In this document: piece by piece, positions 9,823-18,441 of the stretch
Layout: each line of letters opens with the position of its first letter
Position numbering within the stretch: the stretch's first letter is position 1
NCBI GenBank assembly: GCA_001632435.1
Contig: KV424055.1
Location: forward strand, 51,973-86,060
DNA: 34,088 bases
Source of the DNA: Calocera cornea HHB12733
Taxonomy: Eukaryota > Basidiomycota > Dacrymycetes > Dacrymycetales > Dacrymycetaceae
Direction of reading: 5' to 3'
Position numbers and translations under genes: made by a program
The notes under the pieces: model-generated
Told to the model about the DNA's origin: nothing
The model's database searches: none
The model's input: the letters and a program-made list of their open reading frames with translations, nothing else

Positions 9823-10316
9823 GGCCCAGGTCTCCCACTCTCAACAACACCTCGATGCTCTATTTCTCTGATTGAAGGTAGTGGAGGGGATGGCCCATGC
9901 AGCTGGTCATAAATGCTGAAGAACCCATTGACATCATTGTGCCCTTGCCAAGGCACTCTCCACACATGGGCTGTGCGGATAGACGAACCCGTCGACAGCG
10001 GCACCATTCATACAATATCCATGTATGACGGGGAGATACCCTGACTGCTACCCTGACAATACAGCAGGTAGGGCCCGTGTGACCGATGACGTCGCTTCCA
10101 GTCCTGATCGCCCTTAGCTCGGCGAAAGTTGGAATTCAGTATGGACATCACGGGCCGTTTTTCTATTGTCAAGATCGGAAAAGGTCGTGCGGACAGTACG
10201 CGGGCCTGGGCCGGGCTGTACCGGCCTCTTCTCCCCTATCTGTTCGAGCCGCGGCCATGGCTTTTCTCCCCGCAAGGACCACTGCGACATGTTGCCCGCG
10301 GGATGAAGTGCGCAGA

Positions 10317-10324
10317 CATAAAAC
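10317..10324 (+). promoter_or_regulatory. TATA-like box of the 10460-10736 gene
   Basis: CATAAAAC lies about 136 bp upstream of the ATG at 10460. Spacing agrees with the TATA boxes of the two paralogues. Confidence 0.4.
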
Positions 10325-10459
10325 CCGTTGCAGTTCCAGGACATCGACGCGCAGACGAGGTCGTGGCCCTCCCTGAGAAGCTGTTCTCCGAACACGCACG
10401 TTCCCCAGTGCCAAACCGCTGCAACCACACCCTTCTCTGCAAAACAACGCATCAGCAGC

Positions 10460-10736
10460 ATGGTATGTTCTTTGTTGCGCACAGCTTCCGACAATGGCTA
10501 ACGGCTACCGGCAGTCTTCCACACCACCCCCGCCCTATCTCAGCCCGTACCTCTGCCCATACCGGAGCGCGGAATCGTCGTCCTACTTCCCCGACGTCGC
10601 CCCGCCACCCTATCAGGAAGTTGCGCCCGCACTTGCGCCCGCAGACCGTCGTCGGCTGCTGCTGAAGCTTCGGCGCTTAGCCGCTTCTCCGCGCCCTGTC
10701 GTGCCGCAAAAGCTGGTCGTCCGAAATGCTGACTAG
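10460..10736 (+). CDS. Small PPPY-containing protein (74 aa), divergent family member 2
   Basis: Exon 1 is only the ATG at 10460-10462. A 52-bp intron (GTATGT ... GGCTAACGG ... CAG, 10463-10514) has a perfect CTAAC branch site, and exon 2 runs 10515-10736. The protein begins MSSTPPPPYLSPYLCPY and has a second PPPY motif (APPPYQEV). It then has LLLKLRRLAASPRPVVPQ, which aligns with the KLK-WATSGP block of the other two members, and SYFPD in place of FPG. PPxY motifs generally bind WW domains such as those of Nedd4/Rsp5 ligases (family knowledge); a role here is inference. An alternative unspliced start at 10494 would give an 80-residue protein with a different N-terminus. The proposed mobile element begins 268 bp downstream. 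Confidence 0.65.
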
Positions 10737-11003
10737 AGTCCCCCGGCCCTAGCCCTTTTAGAGTGGGGAAGGAGGATGGAGAACGCCACTTATTCCTTCT
10801 TGCCAATGTACCGTATTGCATATCACTGTATCCCTAGTTTTGACGTACCATCACGTGACCACGCCATTCCTACTGTATTTGTACACCCAATAGACGAGAA
10901 TTGCCCCTTGGTTACCCGAGCGCCTAAAATCGAGTGGAGGGTCCCGGAGTGTATCGCGGCCGGCGCCGATCCGAAGCGTCGGCACAGTTGGAGCGGTGCG
11001 TTG
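10737..11003. other. Downstream flank of the small gene, left of the element
   Basis: Presumably 3' UTR and spacer. No gene seen. The four bases 11000-11003 (GTTG) are repeated at 23260-23263 and are read as a target-site duplication. Confidence 0.5.
11000..11003. repeat. Putative target-site duplication, left copy (GTTG)
   Basis: GTTG directly precedes the left inverted repeat, and the same tetramer directly follows the right inverted repeat at 23260-23263. Four-base duplications occur with integrase-type DDE enzymes. A 4-bp match alone has about a 1/256 chance of being random. Confidence 0.5.
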
Positions 11004-11031
11004 GTACGGAAGCCTTCCGTGGACAGCTCGC
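11004..11031 (+). repeat. Left terminal inverted repeat
   Basis: It begins GTACGGAAGCCTTCCGTGG and continues ACAGCTCGC. It is the reverse complement of 23232-23259 with a single mismatch at base 26 (C versus T). The outer 15 bases form a near-palindrome (ACGGAAG-C-CTTCCGT). Just inside, GGACAGC and GCTGTCC can pair into a hairpin (11021-11041). Confidence 0.7.
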
Positions 11032-11254
11032 TATGCTGTCCGCAAACGTCTTCTGGTACCGGGCTGCGCTAGACAGCTGTATCGCCACTCCGTCGGTCTT
11101 AAGATAAGGTCTTCGTACCTTTTTTAAATACTTTTGCGGAGTTCAGACTTGTTGCCTCCGCCGGCAGTCCCCCTTTGCCGGCTTTCAGTCTTAGCCGGCG
11201 TCTTTTGCGCACCGGGTGTTCCTTGCACCACAGGGACAAAGCAAGTGAAAGAAT

Positions 11255-11277
11255 GGTATGTAATCTTGCTGGCCGTC
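11255..11277 (+). repeat. Element repeat core, leftmost copy
   Basis: GGTATGTAATCTTGCTGG followed by CCGTC, matching the core of the ~100-bp repeat family. The following GGCCAGC pairs with GCTGGCC inside the copy, giving a short hairpin. It lies downstream of the minus-strand gene ending at 11383. Confidence 0.85.
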
Positions 11278-11382
11278 TTGGCCAGCAATATAATTAATCC
11301 AGCAATGAACAATGATCAGTACCTATTCTTTACAATGTATCGCTGGGCCCCGTAGTGAACCGCAAACCGCCCCCCTGTGCTC

Positions 11383-12618
11383 CTAGGACGCCATAAAGCG
11401 GGCGATCATGAGAGCTGTAGATATAGTTAGTCAGTTGTAGCTAGAATCAATGAGAGAAAGCTTACCCAATGCGATCAGCGTCGTGACGATCTTGTCGCCG
11501 TTCTCCCAGAGACACTTCACCACGATCGTCGCCGCCCTGCGCACCATCTTTGCCGCTTCCTTTGGGTGAGTGGCCAACCACCCCTTCACCTTGCCAACAC
11601 GATAGGACGCCATGCCCTTGGCATCACGCACGCGCTGCTTGAGCGTGCGCGGGTGGATGTCCTTGTAGGCCTGCGCGCCCTGCTTGCGGCCCGTCTGGTA
11701 CTCCGCCTCCAGGGCGCGGTCGCTCTTGCGCCGCAGGCCGGCCTCCACGCGGGCGTTGTGCAGCTCCTGCCGGGCTTCTTCTTCGAACCAGCCCACCGTC
11801 TGGCCCAGATGGCGCCAGCGAACACCCTCGCCGGCCATCTCGGTTGACCTTGCGGTAACGGGGTCGAGCTTGACGACCTTCTCTTCCATGCACCGCGCGA
11901 TGATAGGGTGCACAGCGCTGGTGCTGTCCGCCGGCGTATCCTGCTGCCTGTCCTCGGGGGCCTGCGCATCCTCGAGCCGGTGAGCCTGCGCGTCCTTTGT
12001 CTCCGGCGCTTGCTGTCCCTGCCGTTGCGCCGCCGGTGCATGATCCTGCTGCTGGGGCAGATCCGTCTCGTCGTCGTCGTCATCGTCAATCTCGTCAGGA
12101 TCTCCGGCAGCGTGCCTAGGGTTATTCGGTGCGATCTGGAGGCGGGTCAGCAAGAAAACGCGCAGGCTGGTCTCCGACGACCAGCAAGATTACATACCAC
12201 CTGCCCAAAGGCAGATGTATGCGCTCTGAAGGCTGCAGGTACTCACCTTGACAGCCCCATCCACCACTACCAGCAGCTCCTCAAACTCCACCGCCGTCAG
12301 TGGAGCCGTCGCCGACCCCTTCTTGGCGAGCATCTCGGCGAAGATGCGCTTCAGGAGCACCTGCTCCTCCCGCGAGACGACGATCTTGCCCTCCACGATC
12401 TCGGTGTTCTTGAGCTTGCCTTTGAGGGCGGACGGATCGGCGAGGATGGGGAGCTTGGGCTTGCTGCCGGCGGAGTCGTTCAGCGCGGGCGCTGGCTTCT
12501 TCCAGACGCCGGTCAGCTTATCGGCAGCGTCCACGCAATCGGCCAGCGAGCCGTCCGAGTCCGGAGAGGAGGGCGACTGGGAGTTGGCGCCGGCGAGAGA
12601 CGAGAGGACGGATTCCAT
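11383..12618 (-). CDS. Element gene 1: acidic/Gln-rich protein with hydrophobic C-terminal tail (357 aa)
   Basis: Exons 12247-12618, 11466-12135 and 11383-11414. It starts MESVLSSLAGANSQ at 12618 (A at -3). Intron 1 is 111 bp, twice the usual length here, because it contains a copy of the element repeat (12176-12199). Intron 2 is 51 bp with a perfect CTGACTAAC branch. The protein has a Ser/Pro-rich start, a predicted helical segment (VLLKRIFAEMLAKKG), an Asp run followed by Gln/Ala-rich sequence, and a basic helical part (GRKQGAQAYKDIHPRTLKQR). The C-terminus ends IVTTLIALALMIARFMAS. The last 32-bp exon completes this hydrophobic tail, compatible with a tail anchor. No family recognised. Confidence 0.75.
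12176..12199 (-). repeat. Element repeat core inside intron 1 of gene 1
   Basis: On the minus strand it reads GGTATGTAATCTTGCTGGTC then GTC. It lies in the sense orientation of the host gene within its first intron (12136-12246), which it appears to have lengthened. Confidence 0.85.
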
Positions 12619-13282
12619 CGTCGACAGTAGGTAAGCGTTAAGTCGAGATGATGGTAAGGACAGAAGGGGGAAGAGGAATGGTCCGCCTGCATACACAGGT
12701 GCGTACAGGGGCTACTGCATTAGGGTCCGCCGGGATTAGGAGAAGAAGCCGGCGCCAGCGGTGCAGCCTCGAGGCTGCAACGAAGCTTTGTGGCCAACGG
12801 ATTTCCAGGGGCCGGTGTGATGCGATGGTGTGCGCACATCGCATCGCAAGATTACGTTGTATGTAATCTTGCTGGTCGTCACCTCGAGGCCAGGGTATCT
12901 ATGCCAGCCGGATTGTTGCTTTCAGCGCTGGAAGGGGCCGTATGTCGCCTAGATACCATTGTAAATCATAGCAGATCGTAGAGACAAAAGGAAATCGAAT
13001 CGGGAATGTCCACGAATGTAAACAATGACGACCCTGAAAATCGGTCTGAGCAAAATCACGAGCCGGCGGCGGATCCAAAGTCGAGCAAAGGGGCGAGCTC
13101 ATCGCCTCAAGACCCCTGCTCATCGTCTCCGACTCTCTAGCAACAACGACCACGACCTACTGACTCAACCTGCTGCTGATATCTCAAAAGCTTTCAGAAT
13201 CTGCGATCAAGTAAGCTGAACTATATCTCAGTGCTCTGGCTCCATGCTGATTACTTGCAGGTTCAACTCAAACCTGCCGGCG
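12619..13282. other. Divergent region between element genes 1 and 2
   Basis: It contains the repeat core with hairpin at 12846-12880. A plus-strand ATG frame (13006-13140, 44 aa, MSTNVNNDDPENRSEQ) could be a first exon of the next gene. A strong intron runs from GTAAGC at 13211 to CAG at 13260 with a CTGAT branch. I could not find a phase-consistent join from this frame into the downstream CDS, so the intron may lie in the 5' UTR. Confidence 0.45.
12846..12880 (+). repeat. Element repeat core with perfect 10-bp hairpin
   Basis: GCAAGATTAC and GTAATCTTGC are perfect inverted arms separated by 7 bp. The right arm is part of the usual core TATGTAATCTTGCTGGTCGTC. It lies between the two divergently transcribed element genes. 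Confidence 0.85.
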
Positions 13283-14417
13283 ATGGATGAGTGTACGCGC
13301 GAGGTTCCAGGAGATGTATCGCCACTGTTGCGTTGGGAGCAGGGCGATCCTATCGTCCAAGGTACACTTGTCCTTGAGAGTCGCTGTATGTGCGTGACTG
13401 ACATTCTCCGCAGACGGCGGCCCGCCAGTCAAGTCCGAAGGAGTGGATAGCCCGGAGCAGCCTGTTGGCGCAGTTGCTCGGGGCAAAGTCCACAGCGCAC
13501 TTCAAGAGCAAGAGGACGATCAGCAAGATTACATACCAACAAACTTCCTTCGCCTGCGGGAGGGCCTGGCAACCGACACCGTTGCCTCAGAGAACGCCTG
13601 TTCAGCGATCTCTGACGTTCAGCAAGATTACATACCAACAAGAGTCGATTGCCTTCGGATCGATGCAACTGCTCTATGCCGGCGGGAGAGCGCGCCCTCT
13701 GTCGTCAACACAGCGGCCAATGTGGCACAGCCGGCTCTGGTCTCGGGTTCAGCTTCCCCCCCGGCTGTCGTCTCTAGGCAGTGCGACGACAGCGCTGATC
13801 TAGGCACCGAGTTCAGCGCGAGCGTCGAGGTCCAGGGAGAAGCACAAGCTGTGAAAGCGACGACCCCTCCCCTTAGCAACAGCGTCGATTCCGTCGTAGA
13901 TGTTCTGCTACAGCACGAGAGCGACATGATCGATGAGGCACCGCCCAGCTATGAGTGGTCCGTCCTCCTGGCACCCGTCTACAAGGCTAGGATGAAGAAG
14001 AAGAAGCCGGCCGACACTCTCCCCACCCCTCCTCATTCGCCGGCTGGATCTCCTGGCCCTTTGGCCATCGATCTCCACGAGATCACGGCCTGGAACAAGG
14101 CTCGCGCCCAGCAGATCGTCGCCCGCGAGCTGGCTCGTCCGAACACCAAACTTAATCCAAACTCCAATCCCCATCCGAACTCCAATTCGCACAGTACACC
14201 TCTTCCCTTGCCGGCTGGCTCTCCTGGGCTCTTGGCCATCGATCCCCACGGGATCACGGCCTGGAACAAGGCTCGCGCCCAGCAGATCGTTGCCCGCGAG
14301 CTGGCTCGTTCAGACATCAATCACCAACCTAACACCGTGTTGTCCCAAACACGCTCATTCAAGAAGCACCACTCCTTCTTCAGCACCGCTGTGCGCCTCG
14401 TCACTGGCAGGGCGTAA
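13283..14417 (+). CDS. Element gene 2: unknown protein with internal duplication and repeat-derived segment (about 360 aa)
   Basis: Exons 13283-13361 and 13414-14417 are joined by a 52-bp intron (GTACAC ... GTGACTGAC ... CAG) with matching phase. The start MDECTREVPGDVS at 13283 is the first ATG of that exon; the true start may be further upstream. Residues of about 60-120 are encoded by two copies of the element repeat in reverse orientation, read in frame as QQDYIPT twice, 34 codons apart. A PPSY motif follows (EAPPSYEWSVLL), then a KKKKP basic patch. Two near-identical ~35-residue copies (ITAWNKARAQQIVARELAR) come next. The C-terminus is basic (KKHHSFFSTAVRLVTGRA). No family recognised. 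Confidence 0.65.
13514..13639 (-). repeat. Two element repeat cores inside a coding exon, 100 bp apart
   Basis: Cores at about 13514-13538 and 13614-13639, reverse orientation relative to the copies in the 20-kb array. Both translate as QQDYIPT in the host gene's frame. The spacing matches the ~100-bp unit length seen elsewhere in the element. Confidence 0.88.
14038..14310 (+). repeat. Coding duplication of about 99 bp, two copies 174 bp apart
   Basis: Copies at about 14038-14136 and 14212-14310 are nearly identical (roughly 90 percent by eye), from CGGCTGG...CTCCTGG through ACGGCCTGGAACAAGG to GAGCTGGCTCG. The intervening sequence is Asn/Pro/Ser-rich (LNPNSNPHPNSNSH). Both copies keep the reading frame. 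Confidence 0.88.
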
Positions 14418-14880
14418 GCCCATCGTTCCATGCCCATGTCTGCTTCTACTATGCTTTCCCTCCCCTTTCCCACCCTTTCCTCCACTGCTCCGCTCTATCC
14501 CGCGCTCCCCTGAGGGGGAAGCTCACACTTTCTTTGTTCATTAGAAAATCATTGTATTTAGGCATGTAGCACCAGGGACCAACTCAATGTCACTCGTTTG
14601 TATCGATTATCACGGCAGCCAGCGTGCATAAACGCTAGCCTGCGGGCGGTCGAACTCGAGCAAGCCGGCGATACCAGGGAACGACAGTGGATTAGATGCG
14701 TGAATCTACGGTACTGTAAAGACGGCAGACAAGAACCAAACGAATGGACGCTGGATCCCCAGCAAAAGGTTCAAGAAACAAGCTAACGAATGGACGCTGG
14801 ATCGCCGGCAAAGGCTACCGAAACAGCTAAATGAATGGACACCGAATCCTTGGCGAATGGTGGAGACCATCTCCTCTGGC
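14418..14880. other. Convergent intergenic region between element gene 2 and the alpha-kinase gene
   Basis: Pyrimidine-rich 3' flank (14430-14520), then a short direct repeat at 14739-14850. No gene seen. Confidence 0.5.
14739..14850. repeat. 46-bp direct repeat, two and a half copies
   Basis: CGAATGGACGCTGGATC starts at 14741 and 14787, with a diverged copy (TGAATGGACACCGAATC) at 14832. It lies immediately downstream of the alpha-kinase stop codon, so it would form part of that transcript's 3' UTR. Confidence 0.75.
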
Positions 14881-17734
14881 TCATTTCGCAACGCAACCGC
14901 CCTGCGCAGCGGCCAGCGCTTTGTGCCTCAAACGGGTGCTTCGGCGTATTGATGTCTCCAAACCTGCTTGGTTTCCACCGGCACATGGGGTGTTTTTCGC
15001 TTGCCGAGAGCGACGCAAAGCTGGAGCCGGCTCCGCAACACCGACCGACCGATCCTTCCCCGTAGGTGGCTTGTCACCACCGGCTTCTACATTCATTGGC
15101 CCACTTTGTACCCCAACCTCCGCCAGTGCGTTCGCCTTTGCTGTAGCCGGAGATGGGAGAGGTGTTGAATCCCTGTTCAAAGAAAAGGGATCCATCGGGC
15201 CATGTGCACTTCGGGCGGCTGCAGGCGCCAGAGGTTCGAGTCCAAATGCCGCGCAGTATTCGTTGCAGATGTGTTTGTTGGGGAAGTCTTCAAAGGCCAT
15301 TGGCACATTCCCGTCCCCAAACACGACTCCGAGAGACCTATAGACACATGTAAGTTTTGACACATTGTCCACGGAAAACATTGAGCATACCGGTCACTCA
15401 AAATCTGCGGGTCAGTAAGCAATGTTAAAGAGCCGTCCCCTTGGTTAAGTGCGCCTGTTGCCAGGGTTAGAAAACGAGCTTTTCAAGAGCTGGCTGATGA
15501 CTTACCTTGATAATCCGTTATCAGTGCCAGTCTTCCTGACTTTTCGTACTGCACATGCTGGAAAAAGCACAGATAGCGGGCCACCGTGCCGGCTTCACCA
15601 TCAGAAACCCTTGGCACTGGCGCGTCGTTGTTGATAAACTTCATGAAGCGCTTTGCAGAACGGTCCTTGACCTTAGCCTTCGTGTCATGAACAATGAGCT
15701 CCTCGATGAGAGTCACCATTTCCTCTGTCTGGGATGGATGCTCCAGCTTCGGCCGCTCATAGCGAAACAAGCCGGCTCGCACCAAGCGGGTGTCAGGAAG
15801 CTCCAGCTTGCTGGCGGCCGAGTCCGGGTGGTCACGCAAGAAGCCTTGAACATATTCCTTGGCGAGCTCGTGTATAGGTATGGCCCAAAAGAGCAAGTTC
15901 CCTTCTCGCTCGAGGAAGCAACACTCCTTCTTGGCGGCTGGGTGATAGCGCGGGCCGCCCGGCGCACGGATAAAGCGCCGTTTGCAGGCCACCTGAGTCC
16001 TTCGACAGACGGGGAACGGTTGCTCCGGCAGGTTCTCCCACGGTATCGGAACCTCTTTCAGGGTAATCTCGGCGGCAAAGGCTTCTTTGAAGGTGCCCGG
16101 CTTGCCCAGCATTTCGCCAGCTGATTCATCAGCCCGCAAGAGGGCATCACAGCCTTTCCCCTTGTAGTCGATGACCAGCTTCTTTTTCTCGCGGATCAAG
16201 TCGGCCCAGTGTAGCTCGGGGATGGGTACAAAGAGTCCCTGGCGTAGGGGAGAAGAGCCTGCTTATGTGTGAGCAACGGGAGGAGACGGTCAAGCGGGCC
16301 ATCATACCGCTTTTGGTTGCCACTTTTCGCGGGTCCGAGTCCATGAGCGCTTGGCGGATAGCATCTATCGATAAGTTGACATCCTGTGTCATACCCCGTG
16401 CTACACGTTTGGGAGGAGCAGATGCTTCTGGGGAGCTGGCTGGCGCTGGACGTTTCCCCATCGGGCGTACCTCTCCGGTAACATATGCCGGCAACCTCTC
16501 AGAATCCCCCGCTTTGCCATCAGCTGAGACAGAAGATAGGAGGTTGCCTTCTAGATGGCGTTGACCGGCTGCTGAGCGGCCATCGGGGACTTGGGGCTGG
16601 CGATGGTAGTTAGGGCCTGCTTGTGTAGGATGCCGCAGGCTCGTATCAGACTATGATAAACATTGGTTAGGGAGAGTTCTTCTCACATACAGCAGGCGAG
16701 GACTTACGATCCACATTTCAACATTGGGCCAGACCTCGGCCTTGATGACAAGCATCACGAGCACGACCTGGTTCTGCACAAAAGTCTTTGTGGTAACACC
16801 GGACTTTGTGCGTTCAATACAGCACTTGTCGTAGACAGCCGGCTGGTCTGGGGCTTTCTTCTCCAGATTCGTGTGTGAGCGTCCGTGGAGCTCGAAGTCA
16901 TCCATGACAAACGGATATCTCCTTGAGTCGTGCCGGAATTTCGGTTCAAGCTCCTTGAAAACCCACTGCTTCAGCTCCGAAGCAGTCAGACGCGCCGGCA
17001 CGTCCTCAAGCTGTTCATAGGATGTCTGTAGTAAAGTCAGTAGCCGGCACGCTTATAAAAGGGCCATCCACGTACCCCGAGCTGTCTTGTCTTACTTTTC
17101 CCCTCCACAGGTATGTGAACAGAGGCGTCCACCCTCATCCACTCCTGCAGGGGTCCCAACATCCTCCGCTTGACTCTCTCGCGCTCATACGGGTACGCTA
17201 CGTGGTTGAGATTGTACCCAACCGGCATCTGAGATTGCTGCATGGCCGGGTGGAACAAATCCCCATATCCACTGCCTGCAGCTGCAGCCGGTCCGTGCGG
17301 ATGACCTGCGACTCGTGTCTGCGCCTGCGGGAAGACCATCCCAACTGCTCGGACTGGTGACTTTCCACCTGCTTATGTTGAGCAAGTTGCAATAATGGCT
17401 GGGGACCCAGCTACTCACCTTGATAATGTGTTCGCTGCATTTTCGCGGTGTCGCGCCGGATTTCTTTCACTGCATCCATAGGGAGAGGCGGGACAACTGG
17501 CATAGGAGAGGCGGCCTGCTCGGAAGATGTTGCTCTGATTATTGTGTCGGTTCTTGATGCATAGATTGTGATACACTGCAAGCAAGCCGGCCGGGGGGGC
17601 AAGAGGGTGTTTGTCCCCCTGATACGAGGGGTGAAAGCCTTCCAGGGATCGCCGGGGCGCAGGAAGACCTTGCACTCCGGAAGTCCTTGGCAAAGGCCAC
17701 CTTTGAAGTCGGTAATTGCTGGAGAGATCTCCAT
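14881..17734 (-). CDS. Element gene 3: alpha-kinase domain protein (847 aa)
   Basis: Seven exons: 17419-17734, 17076-17368, 16708-17025, 16288-16650, 15506-16238, 15391-15454 and 14881-15337. All six introns are GT-AG, 49-57 bp, with consistent phase. Atypical alpha-kinase (eEF2-kinase/MHCK type) features appear in the C-terminal half in the expected order. A Gly-rich-like GKPGTFKEA is followed by a Lys in VACKRR, then VQYEKSGRLALITDYQG and LTDPQILS. The GDGNVPMAFEDF block leads to the zinc-binding HICNEYCAAFGL. The N-terminal ~400 residues are unlike known domains; the C-terminal ~110 are Ala/Pro-rich. The start at 17734 (MEISPAITDFKGG) is the longest ATG; 17503 and 17479 are alternatives. 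Two element repeat cores lie just upstream (17746, 17845). Predicted Ser/Thr kinase activity; substrate unknown. Kinase cargo in an integrase element is unusual. Confidence 0.85.
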
Positions 17735-18441
17735 TCTCGACGCGTGGTATGTAATCTTGCTGGTCGTCTCGGGGCGACACTGGCGGTCTTCGAGGCAATG
17801 CTTTGGCTGGCTGGCGTCTCCCACAGGCGAAGGGAGGGTCTTGGTGGTATATAATCTTGCTGGTCCTTGGAGCCCGAAAGGGCGGTCTCCAGAGCGTGTA
17901 GCAGGAAGAGATCTATGTGCAGCGGTGTGCGTGCTTCGCCATATCCGCTTATAGGGCTGGCTTGTCTCCCCATAAGTGGAATTTTCTGCGTCTCTAACAC
18001 GGCTAGAGGGATTTTCTGCGTGCCATTATCCTGCCGAATTTTCTTACACGGGTATCCGTTGATCGAAATTGGCAGCGGGAGGTGGGACGACCGGTGCTCC
18101 AGGATCGCAAGCTGTCCAAACCGGTTCACATCTGGCTGGGACAGGTTGGAAGCCTGCAGGCTCCGTGTCTGGGCTTACTTCTTATCTGCAGATGAGGTCA
18201 GCAGCCTTGACCTCAGCCGGCCGCCGTACAGATCGTTGCTTGGCAGCTCCGTTTAGAAGCTTTGGATGTGAAGATGGCCGGATGTAATCGTCATCCTCGC
18301 GGTCTTCTTGATGCGGAGGTATCGGGCTTGATGTTCTAGCCGACCGCCCTGGAGTCCCAATAATACGATGATCTGTACAGAGCACTCCCGTATCTTGTCA
18401 TCTACCTGGCCAGCTCTCTGCACTCTCTGCCGGCTGAAACA
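17735..18441. promoter_or_regulatory. Divergent region between alpha-kinase and integrase genes
   Basis: It contains one complete ~99-bp repeat unit bounded by cores at 17746 and 17845. A short degenerate repeat of GAATTTTCTGCGT lies at about 17978-18045. No coding frame with splice support was found. It probably holds both promoters. Confidence 0.5.
17746..17867 (+). repeat. Element repeat: one full ~99-bp unit plus next core
   Basis: Core GGTATGTAATCTTGCTGGTC at 17746 and GGTATATAATCTTGCTGGTC at 17845. Between them are the conserved sub-blocks GGCGGTCTTCGAGGCAATG and CACAGGCGAAG, also recognisable in the 20.2-20.8 kb array. The first core ends 12 bp beyond the alpha-kinase start codon region (ATG at 17734). 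Confidence 0.88.

Larger units (their letters stand above)
9314..10459. promoter_or_regulatory. Divergent upstream region of two small-family genes
   Basis: About 1.1 kb lies between the starts of the minus-strand gene (9313) and the plus-strand gene (10460). It contains the TATA box of the former (9426-9431), two perfect GTCCGCGGAC palindromes (9609 and 9813) and a TATA-like CATAAAAC (10317) for the latter. I find no coding frame with supporting splice or codon evidence. Confidence 0.5.

Noticed and set aside
11004..11031. Inverted repeats considered purely as a Zn2Cys6 operator (CGG-N7-CCG)
   Set aside because: The match extends well beyond the palindromic core (through GGACAGC) and ends sharply outside, with GTTG on both flanks. 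A dual role is still possible.
15230..15240. GGTTCGAGTCC, a perfect tRNA B-box-like word
   Set aside because: No pairing T-stem, no acceptor stem or A box; it lies inside the alpha-kinase last exon.
17539..18129. Minus-strand open frame reading DQQDYIP twice, upstream of the alpha-kinase
   Set aside because: It is the translation of the ~100-bp DNA repeat; no start or splice support for extending the alpha-kinase gene through it.
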